Below are positions 63,833 to 64,000 of a stretch of DNA of 64,000 nucleotides, in pieces. Each line of letters opens with the position of its first letter. Within the stretch, counting starts at the first letter, position 1. Below the pieces are notes generated by a model. It was not told where the DNA came from, searched no databases, and saw only the letters and a list, made by a program, of their open reading frames with translations. The stretch is from assembly GCA_026260175.1 (NCBI GenBank), contig JAKCWW010000458.1, positions 18,561 through 82,560 on the forward strand, written 5' to 3'. Position numbers and translations under genes: made by a program. The DNA comes from Reticulitermes lucifugus (Eukaryota > Arthropoda > Insecta > Blattodea > Rhinotermitidae).

Positions 63833-64000
63833 CTGAACAGAAAATAAAATTTAAGACAGGCAGAGTCAGCAGCTGACAGCACTAGTCCTCACAGAACCAA
63901 ACTGAGAATTTACGTATCGTACTCAGAATAAACAAATAATACAGTAAAACCCCGATTTAATGTTCCCGCATTTAGTGAAATCCCGGATTTAGTGATGATT

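Overview
The window looks like AT-rich animal nuclear DNA, most likely from a hemimetabolous insect such as a cockroach or termite. Three observations support this: spliced genes with introns up to about 15.6 kb, a dense and varied load of decayed transposable elements, and protein sequence closest in style to arthropod Pim kinase and p120/delta-catenin. The species cannot be fixed from the sequence. There are no bacterial operons, CRISPR arrays or phage genes.

Two real protein genes are supported, both on the minus strand. (1) A complete Pim-family serine/threonine kinase, seven coding exons between 35380 (ATG) and 24824 (stop). The exons join without phase conflict into 330 residues with every catalytic landmark. 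(2) The 3' end of a p120-catenin/delta-catenin family gene: three coding exons (63832-63487, 61920-61828, 46211-46008) giving the end of the armadillo domain, a disordered tail and a C-terminal DSWV PDZ-binding motif. The rest of that gene lies beyond 64000. Pim would act as a cytosolic/nuclear survival and growth kinase, and the catenin at cadherin junctions. Nothing suggests they work together.

Layout: 1-24.8 kb is intergenic or Pim 3' flank and is full of repeats (foldback elements, LINE tails, SINEs, a hAT-type MITE, a mariner relic). 24.8-35.4 kb is Pim; its introns hold a broken Tc1/mariner-superfamily transposase and a Penelope-like (PLE) remnant with a 5S-rRNA-like segment inside it. 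35.4-36.6 kb is a CpG-richer Pim upstream region with a palindromic NRF1-type site. 36.6-46.0 kb is gene-poor and probably includes the catenin 3' UTR. 46.2-63.8 kb is catenin intron with SINEs, an inverted-repeat element broken by an assembly gap and a second transposase relic.

The most interesting signal is a recurring hairpin motif, CTGA(T/A)GAT + helix + GAAAC + (CATG/CATATG) + GTA/GTT + short closing helix. It resembles the variant hammerhead ribozymes with a tiny stem III known from Penelope-like elements. I find about ten loci of several unrelated sequence families. Several sit in both arms of long inverted repeats, and three of those elements are flanked by perfect 10-13 bp direct repeats. 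One locus also carries a PLE-like endonuclease tail. Compensatory differences in helix I and helix II between families argue for conserved RNA structure, but each copy has one extra T before helix II, so activity needs testing.
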